Assembly (NCBI GenBank): GCA_001414485.1
Contig: LLEY01000271.1
Location: 1-58,409, forward strand
Reading direction: 5' to 3'
DNA length: 58,409 nt
From: Calycina herbarum
Taxonomy: Eukaryota > Ascomycota > Leotiomycetes > Helotiales > Pezizellaceae
Part shown: in pieces, positions 48,400-58,409 of the stretch
Numbering within the stretch: the stretch's first letter is position 1
Layout of the letters: the number at the start of each line of letters is the position of its first letter
Position numbers and translations under genes: made by a program
The notes under the pieces: generated by a model
What the model was told of the DNA's origin: nothing
The model's input: only the letters and a program-made list of their open reading frames with translations
The model's database searches: none

Positions 48400-48910
48400 A
48401 AGATCAATTGATGAGACCAAGTCGGCGTATGGTTTTTGGATCATCCATTAGTGATGTTGGGTGGGATTTTGTTTAAATAATACCCTGGGAAGGCGGAGTT
48501 TGGTTGGTTAGGTCGGGGAGTACCTATGCATAGTGGTTTTGAATTTGAATATAGACTTCCAATTGAATACACGATTGATAAGATGTTCCAAAAGACACTT
48601 CATAATTGAATGATGCATTTTATACTGATTTATGCCTGGTATGAATTAAATACTTGTGGTGCCATTGGGTGATGATGATAGGGGCTACTTCCGAAGATAA
48701 GCCGACCTTAGCGCAAAATAGTCGATTTTTTCCCAATTACTCGCTGCTCTCTGCGAAGTCCCTGAAAATCATACAACAACGGCAATCAATCGCCATCACC
48801 AACTACCTTCTTCCTTCTTTACCTCTTGTCATTTGTACCTTTGTCCCCGTATCATTTAATAATTTGTTTACATTGGAGTTACCACCAGCTCCTCCGTTTC
48901 CCCGTTGATC
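48400..48910. promoter_or_regulatory. Spacer and promoter of the DEAD-box helicase gene
   Basis: 3' region of the preceding gene, then a CT/CA-rich leader (48780-48900) before ATG 48911. The frame at 48654-48908 is leader sequence without family features. Confidence 0.5.
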
Positions 48911-51005
48911 ATGTTCAACGCAGCATGCAGAAGAGGCCCTGCCTCGATACCCCGAGTCCTTCGCGCAGCCACTTCAACCATACGAATTCCTTCTACGAGA
49001 CCTTCTACTCTTAAATTAGCGACATCACAATCCATTACCGCAAGACCGGCAGTCGAGGCGAGATGGCTGCACATATCATCGATGTTGAGAAGTCAAGCTG
49101 CGGAGGCGATAGCTGAGGCACCAAAGCAAAAACAGACATTCCAGGAGGTTACAAAGTTTGATGAACTGCTCGAACAGGACTTGGTGCACCCAAATATCGT
49201 CAATCGGATTACAAAAGGAATGGGCCATCACACCATGACGTCTGTTCAGACCATGACCATCAACGAAGCCTTACAAGGTTCAGACATGTAAGTAGTCATA
49301 TTCAAAGCTCTGCGGATATAAACTGACAGTATCTAGTATTGCACAAGCTCGTACTGGAACTGGAAAAACTCTCGGTTTCCTCATCCCAACTATACAAAAT
49401 ATTTTAGCAAAAAACCCCGATTTGGCCGTGAGAAAGAGATACTCCCGAGCTCGCGCCTCCGACATCCGAGCCATCATCATTTCACCTACCCGTGAACTGG
49501 CTGAACAAATCGCCGTCGAAGCAAACAAACTCTGCGAGGATACCGATTTGAGAGTTCAGGTCGCAGTTGGTGGAAACAGCAAGCGCGAAATGTTGATGAA
49601 GACTCGCAGAGAGGGATGTCATATACTTGTTGGTACACCTGGAAGATTGAACGATTTGTTGAGCGATCCTCGAAGTGGCGTCCAAGCGAACGACCTCACA
49701 ACTCTGGTTTTGGATGAAGCCGATCGTCTTTTGGACCAAGGGTTCTCACAGGAAATCGAAGGAATTGTTCAGTTGTTACCTGATATTAAGACTGTGGATC
49801 GCCAAACTCTCTTGTTCTCTGCTACCGTTCCTAAGGAGGTTATGCACTTGGTTAGAAGGACTTTGAAGCCTGATTTCCACTTCGTCCAAACCGTCAAAGA
49901 GGGAGAACTCGCCACACACGAGAAGGTCCCACAGAACCTTGTACCAATGCCTGGCTACGAGAACTTCATGCCAGGTCTTTTTGAGCTGTGCAAGCGAGGA
50001 GTTGATGCGCATGCAAAGGGAGAGGGGCTCCCATTCAAGGCAATCGTCTATTTCCAATCAACCGCCAACGTACAGCTTTCATACCGAATTTTCGACAACT
50101 TGGCTGAGCAATCAGGTGGTCGATTTGGAAAATCACCTTTGCACCCAGCAGAGATATCCTGTATCCATGGCCAATTAACTCAAGGCGCACGACAACGCAC
50201 CTCGGACCGCTTCCGCAGAGCCAAATCTGGTATCTTATTCTCGACTGATGTTACCGCACGTGGATTGGATTTTCCAAATGTCACTCACGTAATTCAAATT
50301 GGATTGCCCACCAACCGTGATCAATATGTCCATCGTATTGGTCGAACTGGTCGTGGAGACAAGACTGGTGAAGGTTATCTCTTCATTCACGAGACCGAAA
50401 TTAGAGCATGCGATCGAATGCTTCAAGGACTTCCACTCAAGGATGATCTGAGTCTTGAAATCTCGAAGGTTGATATGACGAAAGATGCTCAATTAGCTGC
50501 ATCTGTCGCAGATATCCTCAGCAAAATCTCGAATGCTACCAAGATGGTGGATAGGGAGACAAAAAGTGCGGCGTACATGGGTTCATTGAGTCAAATGAAG
50601 AATGTCCGAAACGGGCTTGAGGTCTTGAACCAATGGACCAAGTATGGATGGGGTTGGGACGAGCCCCCGTTCATCTCACCAGCTACTGCTTCTAGATTAG
50701 GACTCAGTGGTAGAAATGTAGGCGGAGGAGGTGGACGTCGTAGCGGTGGTGGATTTGGAGGTCGTGGAGGCGGCTTTGGAGGTGATCGAGGCGGAGACCG
50801 AGGTGGAGACCGAGGCGGTTATGGAGGAGGTAGAGATCGCGGAGGATTTGGCGGCGACAGAGATGGAGGCGAATTCGGGGGACGTGGAGGTGGAGGTGGA
50901 TTCGGAGGACGTAGCGGGGGGCGCTTTAATGGGGGATTCAGTCGTGGAGGAGGAGGTGGTGGGTTTGGAGGCGATAGAGGCTCCTCTGGAAGAGACAGAT
51001 ATTAA
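48911..51005 (+). CDS. MSS116: Mitochondrial DEAD-box RNA helicase, Mss116-like (681 aa)
   Basis: Two exons, 48911-49287 and 49337-51005, with a 49-bp intron (GTAAGT...TCTAG). The first 60-odd residues are basic and Ser/Thr/Arg-rich with ARWLHISS, a typical mitochondrial presequence. All helicase motifs are present: Q-motif region around residues 95-120, motif I ARTGTGKT (130-137), PTRELAEQ (176-183), TPGRL, DEAD (252-255), SAT (287-289), VYFQST, ARGLDFP (433-439) and HRIGRTGRG (458-466). A helical extension follows (about 480-580), then an RGG/Gly-rich tail (about 585-681) as in Mss116 relatives. Mss116 proteins assist splicing of mitochondrial introns and mitochondrial RNA folding. Its gene is convergent with the 2EXR gene. 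Confidence 0.93.
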
Positions 51006-52146
51006 ACGACCACGACGACCAAACGACATATCCTTTTTCGATTTGTGCCAGATGGGTAGGGGTATAATGGGGTGTACATTAGACGGCTTTTTCTGGGAGG
51101 ATACTCCTCACTTTTTCCTTCCTGTTTGTAAGTTTTTTCCCTGTATAAAAATGTGTTGTGTGTAGGAGTAGATTTCAGACAACGGCGTTTATCTGAGGCT
51201 CGGGGGCTCTGAGCGATTTTTTGTTGTTTGGGGCCGGACCTGAACCAGTTTACTTTTGGGAGGGAAAAAATATTTGATTTGGCCTTGGATCCTTGGATCT
51301 TGCTTGTTTCAATTTACTTGGTAGATAGTTTTACGGCTGGGTTTTCTTTACTGGGACTTGATTGAGGGGTCTCTGAGAGGGTTGTCGCTATAAGCCTTTT
51401 GATGATAATACAATACAAAACTCTACTTCGAAAATGCTTCTTTTTGACTTGGTGACTAGTACATTTTCGTCTTCTGGCTCACTTAATTTTGATGGGGTTG
51501 GGCTTTTGGGAATTTGCTTGTGACTTGTCGAGGGATAGTAAATAGCCTGGGGCATGGTGAGGTGGGTTGGTTGCTGAACTTGCGGTAAATCTGAACTGGG
51601 TAGAGGAATTGAGTTGGCATCGTAATTTTGAGAGCGAGTAAGAGAAGGGTTGATTTTAGATCCCTTTCGTAATTTAGTCAAAGAATTTATGATGGGTAAA
51701 ACAGTGTTTGGTTAGATGCGATCAGGAACAATTTTAAAATAGACGAAATAGACGAAATAGACAAAGCCGCATCGAGCGATATGAGAAGTTTGCACTTAGA
51801 AAAATATTGTATGTAGAGAGAGGTTGATAACTTCCCAAAATATGATGGCTTTAAGATTTGATACCACTTCTATAAAGAATTGTCAAGTTAAAATAGGAGT
51901 TGATGTAGTTGCACGGCCAAGTTAATCCTGATCGCATCGGATAGGATACCCCGCTTAGCTTCAAACTTCCTCGATGAGACCATCAAAAATCCACACAATT
52001 CAAAGTAATCTATTGCAAGACAAAAAAGTAGCAATAGCTAGCTAGAAAGTCTTTCCCTCCCCAAGATGACAACAGGAAGAATGATGCCAAAATCTAGACG
52101 CCGGAACCAGTGATGATACAGTGCAAGTAATCAAAACAACCCGTCC
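51006..52146. other. Intergenic between convergent genes; one weak short frame
   Basis: 3' regions of the helicase and 2EXR genes. A minus-strand frame at 51388-51681 (97 codons, with LPSSDLPQVQQPTHL) has protein-like Pro/Ser/Lys content and could be a small gene or a terminal exon. No splice partner or homology feature supports it. A short tandem, tagacgaaatagacgaaatagac, occurs at about 51740-51762. Confidence 0.4.
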
Positions 52147-53299
52147 TTATTCCGTATTAGGAGAAATCAAGTCCCGAAATCTAAAAGCAGGGCATCGCCA
52201 TCCGTCACATTTCCGCAAGTGGATATATGCCTCCTTGGTCTCGATATCATCCATAGTAGCCTCACCGCTCGCCAGAAGACTATCTCGTTCCTTCATTCTG
52301 CGTTGGCTGACCGCGGAAAATGTCATCTTCATACGTGTCTCGATCGTCTTCCATCCTTCTAGAGGGGATGTACATTGAAGATGACGGAGATATGAGGCCC
52401 AGTTTGCGGTTTCGGCACTTCGGGGGACATCTAGAGTGTCTAGTTCCATGGGAAGATCATCAGGAATATCGAAAGCTTCAGTTCTTAACAGCTCGTCGCA
52501 ATGTCTGAAGCGAGTAACGAGGGTTACTGAGAGAAAAATGAGAGGTTAGCTTCTAGTGGATAAGGTATAGTCGGGAAGGACACACCTTGTTCGATCCCAA
52601 AAACAGCAAAGGCAACTTGCAATTTCTCCAAGTTCTCAATATTGAGCCCATCTCCTCTTGCAGTATGCTCCATCCAGAGTTTAACTGGCATGGCAATGCT
52701 TTTCAATTTTTGATTAATGGGCATCGGGAGGGGGGCGATGCCGTTTACCTGGTCGAGGAGGGGTTTCTCATAAGTCCCAAGATCCAGTCCCTAACGGGAT
52801 ACAGGACGGTGTCAAGGTCACAATTCACGAAAATCGTGGATTTTCTTATGCGCCCGTCATTGAAGTGTTCGTCCGTGAACGGGGTCAAAAAAGGTGAAAC
52901 TTGTTGGCGTGCTTCACGGTTGACGGAAAGAAGAGCCGAATTGCCGCCAGGTGAAATTGTGAAATCTATTACATGGTCAGTCTTTAATTGTCAGAAGTTG
53001 GGGTTAGGCATACGATAAAACATCAAGTGAACAATTCGTGGAACCCGTAGTGCCATTAGCCATATCTTTTTCCTCAGTTCCCCTGGCAACTTGGGGAAAA
53101 GAAAGAAGACTCGTAGACGAGGCATGTTATTGGAATCGAGTTTTTTCTCGAGAATTGCCATTCTGGCTTGCAGACTTTGTATAAGTGCTTCAGTTGAGGT
53201 TGAAGTCGATTTGGAAGCCGATGAACAGTTGGTGCATACTGATCGCTCTCTGGTCGGAAGCGTAACTTGAAATGTGATTTGATGCTGCTGGTCTGCCAT
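52147..53299 (-). CDS. 2EXR-domain protein (331 aa)
   Basis: Four exons: 53299-53014, 52965-52749, 52698-52586 and 52526-52147. The introns are 48, 50 and 59 bp and all joins keep phase. The second intron (GTAAAC...AAAAG) is needed to avoid a stop after MRNPSSTR. A Ser/Thr-rich N-terminus has a short coiled coil (EALIQSLQARMAILEKKL, residues 38-55). The 2EXR motif follows at residue 68: FPKLPGELRKKIW, then ALRVPRIVHL, NSALLSVNREAR and IFVNCDLDTVLYP. Such proteins are abundant and lineage-expanded in filamentous ascomycetes. Their function is unknown. Copy-number-variable families of this sort often sit near repeats, which is the case here. Confidence 0.85.
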
Positions 53300-54249
53300 T
53301 TTGACTTGTGTGGCAAAGACTGAAAAAGGAGAAGGAAGAATTTGTTGCTGAAGGAGTGTTGGAGGGGATGGAGGTAGACGGAGGTATGGTCACACTTCAC
53401 GCTGTGTTGTGTATTGTGCGAGGTTCAAATGCTAGGAGGGCACGAAGAATATTTGTGCCTGCCTAGTCAGAGGTGGCGCTGCATTCTTCTAGTGAATATA
53501 AGGCTTACTAGCTAAATAGGAAAACAAAGCTCTAGTGAATGCACTGAAGGGGGGATTCTTCAATAGATGGCGTAGAGTTATGATAGGTAAATTGTAGAAG
53601 TGAAATAATAGATAGAGTAAATATCATATATAGAATGTGGGTATGTAGGTGGGTGGGTGCAACTGAAACTGCATTGTAGAATGGTACGTTAGGGGGATAG
53701 AAAGTTAAACTACGCTGAGAGTGATTAAGAGGAGAAAGCTAAGATATCAAGTTCTTTAGATCTTCTGGTAGATTTGGGGACATGTTTTTGCCCTAAGATG
53801 TGGAGGCTTACTGGCTGTATGCTAGCTTACTAGTGATTGGGCCCACTAGCCCCCAAAGTTGATCTATCAAACGTTTTCTCTTTATAAAAAACCAGAAGAC
53901 CAGGTAAAAACTTCCAGCTGTATACTTGCTATTCGAAGTACTTTAAAGACGGGTTTGATTAAACTATTTCTTTTGTGACTTGAAAGATGTCGATCAAGAC
54001 TATATATTAGCTTGGTGAGTCAGAAAAAAGATCCAGTATTTTTGATAGCTGGTCTAAAAGAAGTCTCTCTTTTCACGTGAATTAGAGACAAATCGCCTAA
54101 AATGAGAAAACTCACAACTATTACGTAAATCGTGCTTTTTAAAAAAACCCTATTTATTATCTGGCAAGTAACTACAATTTGTTGCAGAAATGCTACCCAA
54201 TGGTTACATTTCCTGCTCCTGAAAAACTTCTCAAGTTTGTATTGTCACT
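53300..54249. other. Intergenic; no gene seen
   Basis: About 0.95 kb upstream of the 2EXR gene and downstream of the decayed repeat-protein gene. Mildly AT-rich with no coding signal and no recognisable repeat. It should contain the 2EXR promoter. Confidence 0.45.
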
Positions 54250-55896
54250 TGATAAAATTACCCCCAAAGCTTCTTCATGATTCTTCCCCATATACCTCTC
54301 GGTGCTGCTGGTTTGTCCCCAAGAGATGTCATACCAAAGATCTCCCTTTCATTGTGTAGTGTAGTATTGGTACCAGAAATTGGAGCGAAAGACGGTCAAA
54401 TTTCCAGTGGCGCTGCTGGTGTGCCCTCAAGAGACGCTGGTTGCGGCTTGCTAACGGTATCCTTTCCCCAAAAACTGGAGTCGTCAGACCGGAACAAGAG
54501 CAAAAGATGTGACGGACTCGTCAACGGCATTCTCACTATCAGCAACTGGGATACTGGGGACCACGGTTAGAGCGGTAGGTGTGGTAGGGTCGCTAAACAC
54601 TTCCTTTCCCCCCGGAGTTGAATTATCAGGACCGTCAGCGGGAGTAAGAGTGATAAAATCCTGTGGTGCTGTTAGTGTACTAGTAGAAGAAGCTAGATTC
54701 AGCGCGTTAACGGCCTCCTTTCCATCAAAGACTCTGATTCTTCGGTTAACAACTGGAACGAGTGGCGTGGGAGGGAGTGGAAGCTGTACAACACCAGAGG
54801 CACCTGATGACGCCCTGCTTCTGCGCTACTGCTCGAACTGGTTGTGTTTGTGTTTGCTGGTGATTAAGATAAGGGGGGACCTGAACAAGCTTCTTGGGGA
54901 TCATTACAGCATTCTTTCGTACACTTCTATCGAGGTCTTGACGTGTTGTTGCTCAGTGCGGGCGCTGATTTACTTGAACCAATGATCATGATAGAGGGGT
55001 TTGATAATACCTCCCCGGAAACTGAAGTGCCCTCGAGGGTCGATGACGATGAATTATTAATCATCACATTTCTTTCGGAAACTGAAGTTCCAGCGCCAAC
55101 TACTCGAGCAAAAGGCGTAGTAGAATTAAGTGCAGACTGTATAATAGAACCCCCCAATGAAAGCCTTTCTTTTTTCCCCCGAGCTTCCCGCTCCATTCGC
55201 TTTCTGCGTCGTTGTCTTTAACGGCTACCAAGCTTTTTCTGTTGGGAATCCTCTGGTAGTATGGTAGGTTCGAGCCCAAGAGAGGAATTTGAATGGGTCT
55301 CTCTAATATGGTTGGTCAAAGGGGTGTCGTGTGTCTCTTGACCATGAGCACGACTTTGTTGAGTGGAGGTTCAACTCCTTAGCGAGAGAACCCAAGAAAG
55401 CATCGGCCGCGGCGTCACGTTCGCCAACCTCACTCAGACTAGAAACGTCTTTGATTTCGACATCAGCATCCTGGGAGGAGTCGTGGGGCGAAGTCATGGA
55501 GTCCATCATTTCTACATCATTCTCAACGACACTTCCATCTGAGGGTTTGGCAACCGCGGATAGTGGCGGTGGAGGTGGTTGGGTTTGAGACGCGACGAGA
55601 GGGGCAACATTGAAAGGCAAGGCTGATGAAAAAGGTGGTCGGAGAGGTGGTCGAGTTGTGACGAGATGAGTTACATTGACAGGTAAAGCTGTTCGTGGTC
55701 CTTGTGGAGGTCCACCAATGTTTCTCGGAGCTGTTGTCTTGCTTGAACCTCCCACGATGTATATAACATTGCCTGATCTTGCTGAAACGCAATTAAACGC
55801 AATTACCACGGCGATGATTTTGTGCAAACTGCCTATATGGTGCCATGGTGGCAGCCGTGGGTGAGATTTGTACGTGAGGTGGATGGATAAGTACAA
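54250..55896 (-). pseudogene. Decayed Ser/Thr/Pro-rich repeat protein gene
   Basis: A minus-strand coding signal persists across three shifting frames. A frame from 55896 to 55303 begins with a hydrophobic segment (HKIIAVVIAF) and a PPLRPPFSS-type region. Another runs through ETHDTPLTNHIRETHSN, then a TAA after LGSR (one step from CAA), then QRRRKRMEREARGKKERLSL to 54927. A further frame (about 54850-54500) reads VVNRRIRVFDGKEAVNALN and ends at a TGA. Beyond it a similar unit (DDSSFWGKDTVSKPQPASLE) appears, then another TGA. The units around 54,280-54,720 are degenerate internal repeats of about 45 residues. I found no set of introns that restores one frame. A multi-intron functional gene is the main alternative. 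Confidence 0.4.
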
Positions 55897-56449
55897 GAAG
55901 AATTGACAGTCGAAGGTTTGAGGTATCGACGCGTGGAAGAAGACTTGAAGGAGGCGGACTTAGATTGAAGAAATACTTGCGTTTGACCGAACTGGGTGGT
56001 GGCTGGGTTCATTCCCTTCGCTGCACTATTCACTACAGGTTGGTCCAGCCTTACATACTTGCCGAATCTGATACCCTGGCTTCATCGTGTACGAGAGACG
56101 AAGTAACTTGAATGAGTTAGTGTTGGTTTGATGAACTAATTGCTAAGTACTTATCTCAGTAAACTCAGACGTCAGTTTCATTGGCTTTTGGTTTTACCCC
56201 TGCCACCCCCTGCCCGCCCCACCTAACACCCTTCTCCACCAATCATATCCCCCGATCCCAAAAAGCCGTTCTGGCGTCTGAGAGACTTTAGTAATTTTTT
56301 TGGTGAGAGCGACAACCATCGTATGAATATTACCTCTTCTAATATATCATCTTCAACCCCCCTAGTTTCCCTCAACCACAACCTCAATTAACATCATTTT
56401 ACTTGTAATCGAGAGCTCTTTAATCAAACTTTAACCTGAAGTGTGTACC
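55897..56449. promoter_or_regulatory. Spacer before the boundary gene, with a C-rich tract
   Basis: No ORF with family features. A strongly C-rich stretch at 56196-56230 (the complement has four or more runs of three or more G) could form a G-quadruplex. The segment 56358-56372 (ccccctagtttccct) recurs at 58112-58126. TATA-poor and CA-rich leader sequence precedes ATG 56450. Confidence 0.45.
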
Positions 56450-56824
56450 ATGTCTACCGAGCCAGTCGCAGATCCTTAAAATGCTCCAGCGATCAGTGCA
56501 TTTGCGCCGTATCTCGAGCCTCCCGTAGCGCCCTCTAGCCCTCTATCGTCCCCTATAAGCTATAACCCTACTACCGATGCTAAGAAAGTCGAGTAGAGAA
56601 ATATATTAATTCTCAAGTATATAAGTATAATTACGTCTATTATCTATTACTCGCGTGTGAGAAAGAGCTTAAATTATATACCAAGTGTTCTTGATATATA
56701 TCTCTTAAGTTATAGAGTTAAGAGACGAGTGGTTTCCGCTCTTTCTGGTTTTAGAATTTGTTATACGTATAAGACAGCAAATACGTTAATGAAGAAGGTT
56801 AAAGTTCAAGCTAAGGTATATTAG
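56450..56824 (+). pseudogene. Small gene crossed by the RIP boundary (124 codons, two nonsense codons)
   Basis: From ATG 56450 (context tgtgtaccATGtct) a frame of 124 codons ends at TAG 56822-56824. It contains only two internal stops: TAA at codon 10 (in ADP-stop-NAPAIS) and TAG at codon 50 (in KKVE-stop-RNIL). Both are one C-to-T change from Gln codons in CpA context. The first 45 codons have normal base use (EPPVAPSSPLSSP); from about 56,580 the same frame becomes AT-rich and CpA-poor. The downstream half is basic and hydrophobic (VRKSLNYIPSVLDIYLL). Family not recognised. RIP needs a duplicated sequence, so a relative elsewhere in the genome is expected. Confidence 0.55.
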
Positions 56825-57141
56825 TATCTTTATTCTTTTTACTTCCTAGCCTTGTTAAAACTAGGCTAAAATATATATAGAATAAAGAATATAATCCTTT
56901 TACTAAAGCCCCTGGTTCTTTAAACGATGTAATTAATACTAAGTTCGATACTAATAAGTAATTCTAGTATTGATATAATATCTTAGGGCTTATTTCTTTA
57001 TTAGTCTATCTTTCTTTGTTTTTCTATTCTCGTTTTTTTTCTATATTTATTTTACTAACTTATATATTCTAGAGACTCTTACTTTATCTCAGTTGCGATC
57101 CTTAGATATTCTAGAATTATAATAATTTCAATTTCTAAAAC
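56825..57141. other. AT-rich, RIP-like sequence; nothing recognisable
   Basis: About 320 bp of AT-rich DNA between the decayed gene and a solo LTR. No frame or repeat can be assigned. It could be the continuation of the decayed gene after an intron. Confidence 0.4.
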
Positions 57142-57324
57142 TGTGACAGTCCCAGTCACATACGACTGGATTACGTGCCGAGGTTCTACCGAAGTCTCGC
57201 TTAGTGTACATAAATAGAGACAGAGCGTACCAACTCTCCTCTTCTCTCTTTAGTTTAGTTTTCTTCGAATACAGGTACCATTCTGCAAGCATCTCTTTTG
57301 GTGCATTTGTAGAGGGCCGTCACA
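57142..57324 (+). repeat. Solo LTR, 183 bp, with 5-bp target duplication AAAAC
   Basis: Starts TGTGACAGTCCC and ends GGCCGTCACA, so its ends form the inverted pair TGTGAC...GTCACA. The flanks are aaaac on both sides (57137-57141 and 57325-57329). The interior differs from the 57713-57893 LTR although the terminal hexamers are the same, so it is a different family or subfamily. CpA sites are kept, so it has not been heavily hit by RIP. Confidence 0.85.
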
Positions 57325-57712
57325 AAAACATTATTTAAGAAAAGGTTATTAGGAAGAAGACAGAAATGTTAAATCTTATAACTAGTATAATTATTAAGTG
57401 TCTATGGTTTCCGAAAGAGAGTCTTACTTAAGCAATATATGACTCTGCTATTACGTTGAAACTTAAGAACAATACCCTTATAAAGTAGGGTATAAAGTAG
57501 GGTTAAAGCATCGGAGATATCGGATTTAAAAACTCTTCTTACTTTACTATACTACACTTCTTAATATCTTCTCTATTAACACCTTTATAAAGCCTAGTTT
57601 TTAGTATATTATAGAGCTAGATTAGGGCTTTCTTTTAAGCCTGCCCTTGTCTTGATAATTCTTAAAACAAGTTCGATACACTTGTTTTTATATAGAAAGA
57701 GAAGGAAGGTCT
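57325..57712. other. AT-rich spacer between two solo LTRs
   Basis: No coding frame or known element. It contains a short duplication, ataaagtagggtataaagtaggg, at about 57480-57502. Composition is AT-rich and CpA-poor. Confidence 0.4.
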
Positions 57713-57893
57713 TGTGACGGTTATAGTTACGAAGGCTGGATGTCACATGTTCGCTTAGATGCACGCTAGTACTAGCGTGGATGACTTGTATTTAGTTCCC
57801 GGTTCTCTCGAGCTCTTCTGCTCTCCTCGTCTTTTGTCCTAAGAATAGAGTGTTGTTTGTTCTGAGTCTATTACCTGAAGCACGTCTGTCACA
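57713..57893 (+). repeat. Solo LTR, 181 bp, with 5-bp target duplication GGTCT (same family as 16249-16444)
   Basis: Starts TGTGACGG and ends CTGTCACA. It is flanked by ggtct on both sides (57708-57712 and 57894-57898). The sequence between matches 16249-16444 base for base over long stretches, including the ttcccggttctctcgagctc segment. This copy keeps CpA sites lost in the other and lacks its short internal duplication, so it is closer to the original sequence. Confidence 0.9.
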
Positions 57894-58409
57894 GGTCTCG
57901 CTTACTTAAAAACATTGATTCTCCTACTCCCTTGCTTACTTTTTAACTATCTATTTAAATATAAATATTTCTTTATATATTAGTAGATAAATGCTTATTC
58001 TACCTTATCTAGCTTACCTAGTATTAATAGAAAGCGTGGTTAAGTACTTTTAAAAAAGCAAATTCGAGATTTAATAGTTGTCGTTCTAGAATTTAAGACT
58101 TGGCTTTGGGACCCCCTAGTTTCCCTAGAGGGCATCTAGCACTGTAAAAATAAGTATTATATATAATAGAAAAATGGATAAATTTTCACCTAAAGTGTGT
58201 ACTGTGTTGCCTCGAGTTATAGTTATTAAATTGTATCCCTTCAAAGTTAAAGGCTTAACCTCATAGTTGTCGATCTCACCAAAAAAATTACCAAACTCCC
58301 TCAGACCCTAGAATAAAGAAGTTGGCTGAGACAGGGGTTGGGGAGCGTCTAAGCCTAATTGGGAGAGCCAAAGTTTAATTAGGGATAGTGCGGGCAGGGG
58401 GCAGGGGGC
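57894..58409. other. AT-rich region ending in a G-rich tract; no gene seen
   Basis: No coding signal. The segments 58112-58126 and 58193-58202 repeat pieces of the boundary-gene promoter at exactly the same spacing. The last 28 bases have four G-runs of three or more (gggcagggggcaggggg) and could form a G-quadruplex. It is not a telomere repeat. Confidence 0.4.

Noticed and set aside
50697..51029. Minus-strand Ser/Thr-rich ORF over the helicase C-terminus
   Set aside because: A shadow of the RGG/Gly-rich tail of the DEAD-box protein.
52720..52760. Apparent one-base frameshift in the 2EXR gene
   Set aside because: A 50-bp intron (GTAAAC...AAAAG, 52699-52748) restores the frame with normal splice signals, so the gene is taken as intact.
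58388..58409. Telomere repeat at the window end
   Set aside because: The unit is GGGCAGG-like, not TTAGGG, and only a few copies are present.

Overview
This window is from a filamentous ascomycete (Pezizomycotina). Short introns (46 to 126 bp, GT...AG), a PPR1-type zinc cluster regulator, RIP-like mutation (repeat-induced point mutation) and sharp AT-rich isochores all fit. A leotiomycete/helotialean is my best guess, but the species cannot be fixed from the sequence.

Layout: (1) 1 to about 17,555 is an AT-rich block made of dead transposable elements. It holds a truncated Ty3/gypsy pol relic, nested LTRs, two related chromodomain-bearing Ty3/gypsy copies arranged head to head, a Fot1/pogo-type DNA transposon inserted in one of them, a gag relic and a solo LTR. 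Reading frames are recognisable but riddled with TAG/TAA where Trp or Gln is expected, and CpA/TpG are strongly depleted, which is the signature of RIP. (2) About 17,560 to 56,450 is an island of normal composition with host genes. (3) About 56,580 to 58,409 is AT-rich again, with two solo LTRs carrying perfect 5-bp target duplications. Both edges of the island hold damaged genes: a membrane-protein pseudogene on the left, and on the right a repeat-protein pseudogene plus a gene crossed by the AT-rich boundary.

The island, left to right: a membrane protein pseudogene (+); a 1005-aa PPR1/UaY-like Zn2Cys6 regulator (-); a 563-aa MFS transporter (-); a 5.9-kb stretch without intact genes that holds a decayed reading frame; a CCDC124/Oxs1-type ribosome-associated protein (+); an E2-like UBC-domain protein without a visible catalytic cysteine (+); a Ser-rich two-frame locus (+); a tandem GFA/CENP-V domain protein (+); an S58 (DmpA-type) aminopeptidase (+); an unknown one-TM protein (+); an Mss116-like mitochondrial DEAD-box helicase (+); and a 2EXR-domain protein (-). 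These look like independent housekeeping and lineage-specific genes. I see no biosynthetic cluster, CRISPR, rRNA or tRNA. Exon joins were worked out by eye from splice signals, reading phase and family motifs.
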